33,772 nt of DNA from assembly GCF_016793285.1 (NCBI RefSeq), contig NZ_JAEUMO010000201.1, positions 1-33,772 of the forward strand. Direction: 5' to 3'. Each line of letters begins with the position of its first letter. Position 1 is the first letter of the stretch. Under the pieces are notes generated by a model, which did no database searches, was not told where the DNA came from, and saw only the letters and a list, made by a program, of their open reading frames with translations. The DNA comes from Phenylobacterium sp. (GTDB lineage Bacteria > Pseudomonadota > Alphaproteobacteria > Caulobacterales > Caulobacteraceae). Positions 33,482 through 33,772 of this stretch are shown here, piece by piece. Made by a program: the position numbers and the translations under genes.

Positions 33482-33772
33482 ATGGCATCCGAGATCTGGC
33501 AGTGGTCGGCGGTGGAGACGGCCAAGGCGATCCGCGAGCGGCGGGTGTCGGCGGTCGAGGTGACCGAGGCGCAGCTCGCGCACATGCAGGCGGCCAATCC
33601 CGCGATCAACGCGGTGGTCGTGGATCTGTCGGACGAGGCGATGGCGGCGGCGCGGGCCTGCGACGCCGCGCAGGCGGCGGGCGAGCCGCTGGGGCTGCTG
33701 CACGGCGTGCCGGTGACGACGAAGATCAACATCGACCTGGAGGGTCAGGCGAACTCGAACGGCGTGGTGGGC
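33482..33772 (+). CDS. Amidase signature family protein, N-terminus (partial)
   Basis: The gene opens at ATG 33482, with GGGGGAAG about five bases upstream, and runs off the right edge after 97 codons. The visible protein has the amidase-signature N-terminal helices (ELxxxQLAHMQAANPAINAVV pattern) and the GEPLGLLHGVPVTTKINID block, which carries the catalytic lysine of the Ser-Ser-Lys triad. The two serines lie beyond the window. The family hydrolyses amides; the substrate is unknown. It is co-directional with the TetR gene and about 47 bp after it, so it may be in the same transcript. Confidence 0.88.
   Translation, partial: MASEIWQWSAVETAKAIRERRVSAVEVTEAQLAHMQAANPAINAVVVDLSDEAMAAARACDAAQAAGEPLGLLHGVPVTTKINIDLEGQANSNGVVG

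Overview
The window is high-GC DNA with long antisense shadow frames. Family content and promoter style (a TTGACG-like -35 with a GCTA-type -10, several non-ATG starts) fit a Caulobacterales alphaproteobacterium, possibly Phenylobacterium or Caulobacter. That placement is inference: there is no rRNA or other marker. I see no tRNA, rRNA, CRISPR array, prophage or transposase. Both ends cut genes: a rhomboid-like protease on the left and an amidase on the right.

Left third (1-9.8 kb). The order is: a secreted M16 zinc peptidase; a GMC flavin oxidoreductase; a DUF3667 zinc-ribbon membrane protein; a DUF805 protein next to a crotonase; a small ParD/ParE toxin-antitoxin pair whose toxin seems to start at CTG; a gamma-class carbonic anhydrase-like hexapeptide protein; and a PhoH-family ATPase. 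The ATPase is preceded by a leader of about 240 nt with its own promoter, several nested stems and a near-perfect intrinsic terminator 21 bp before the start codon. This is the best candidate for an undescribed regulatory RNA here.

Middle (9.8-18.5 kb). A MarR regulator with a clean palindromic operator is translationally coupled to a 14-TM MFS exporter, followed by a secreted M1 aminopeptidase. Convergent to these is a complete sulfate ABC importer in the order sbp, cysT, cysW, cysA, all on the minus strand. A folded 79-bp spacer lies between cysT and cysW, and cysA has no obvious ATG at the expected start.

Right half (18.5-33.8 kb). It holds: a nitronate monooxygenase with a perfect 16-bp TetR-type operator but no regulator beside it; a family-2 glycosyltransferase; a DUF900 hydrolase; methylmalonyl-CoA mutase small and large subunits with a repeat element between them; an unusual lipoprotein joining a cysteine-free redoxin-like domain, a c-type heme site, a PHM-like copper monooxygenase and two EF-hands; a four-TM protein of unknown function; a Crp/Fnr regulator; a small XRE protein; two tandem secreted alpha/beta hydrolases; and a divergent true TetR-type repressor. 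The gap between that repressor and the hydrolases carries a tetO-like palindrome. Two copies of one inverted-repeat element (9600-9748 and 23479-23633) mark the region.

Likely functional units are sulfate uptake (sbp-cysTWA), propionate/methylmalonyl-CoA metabolism (mutAB), drug efflux (marR-MFS), and a TetR-controlled pair of secreted esterases.
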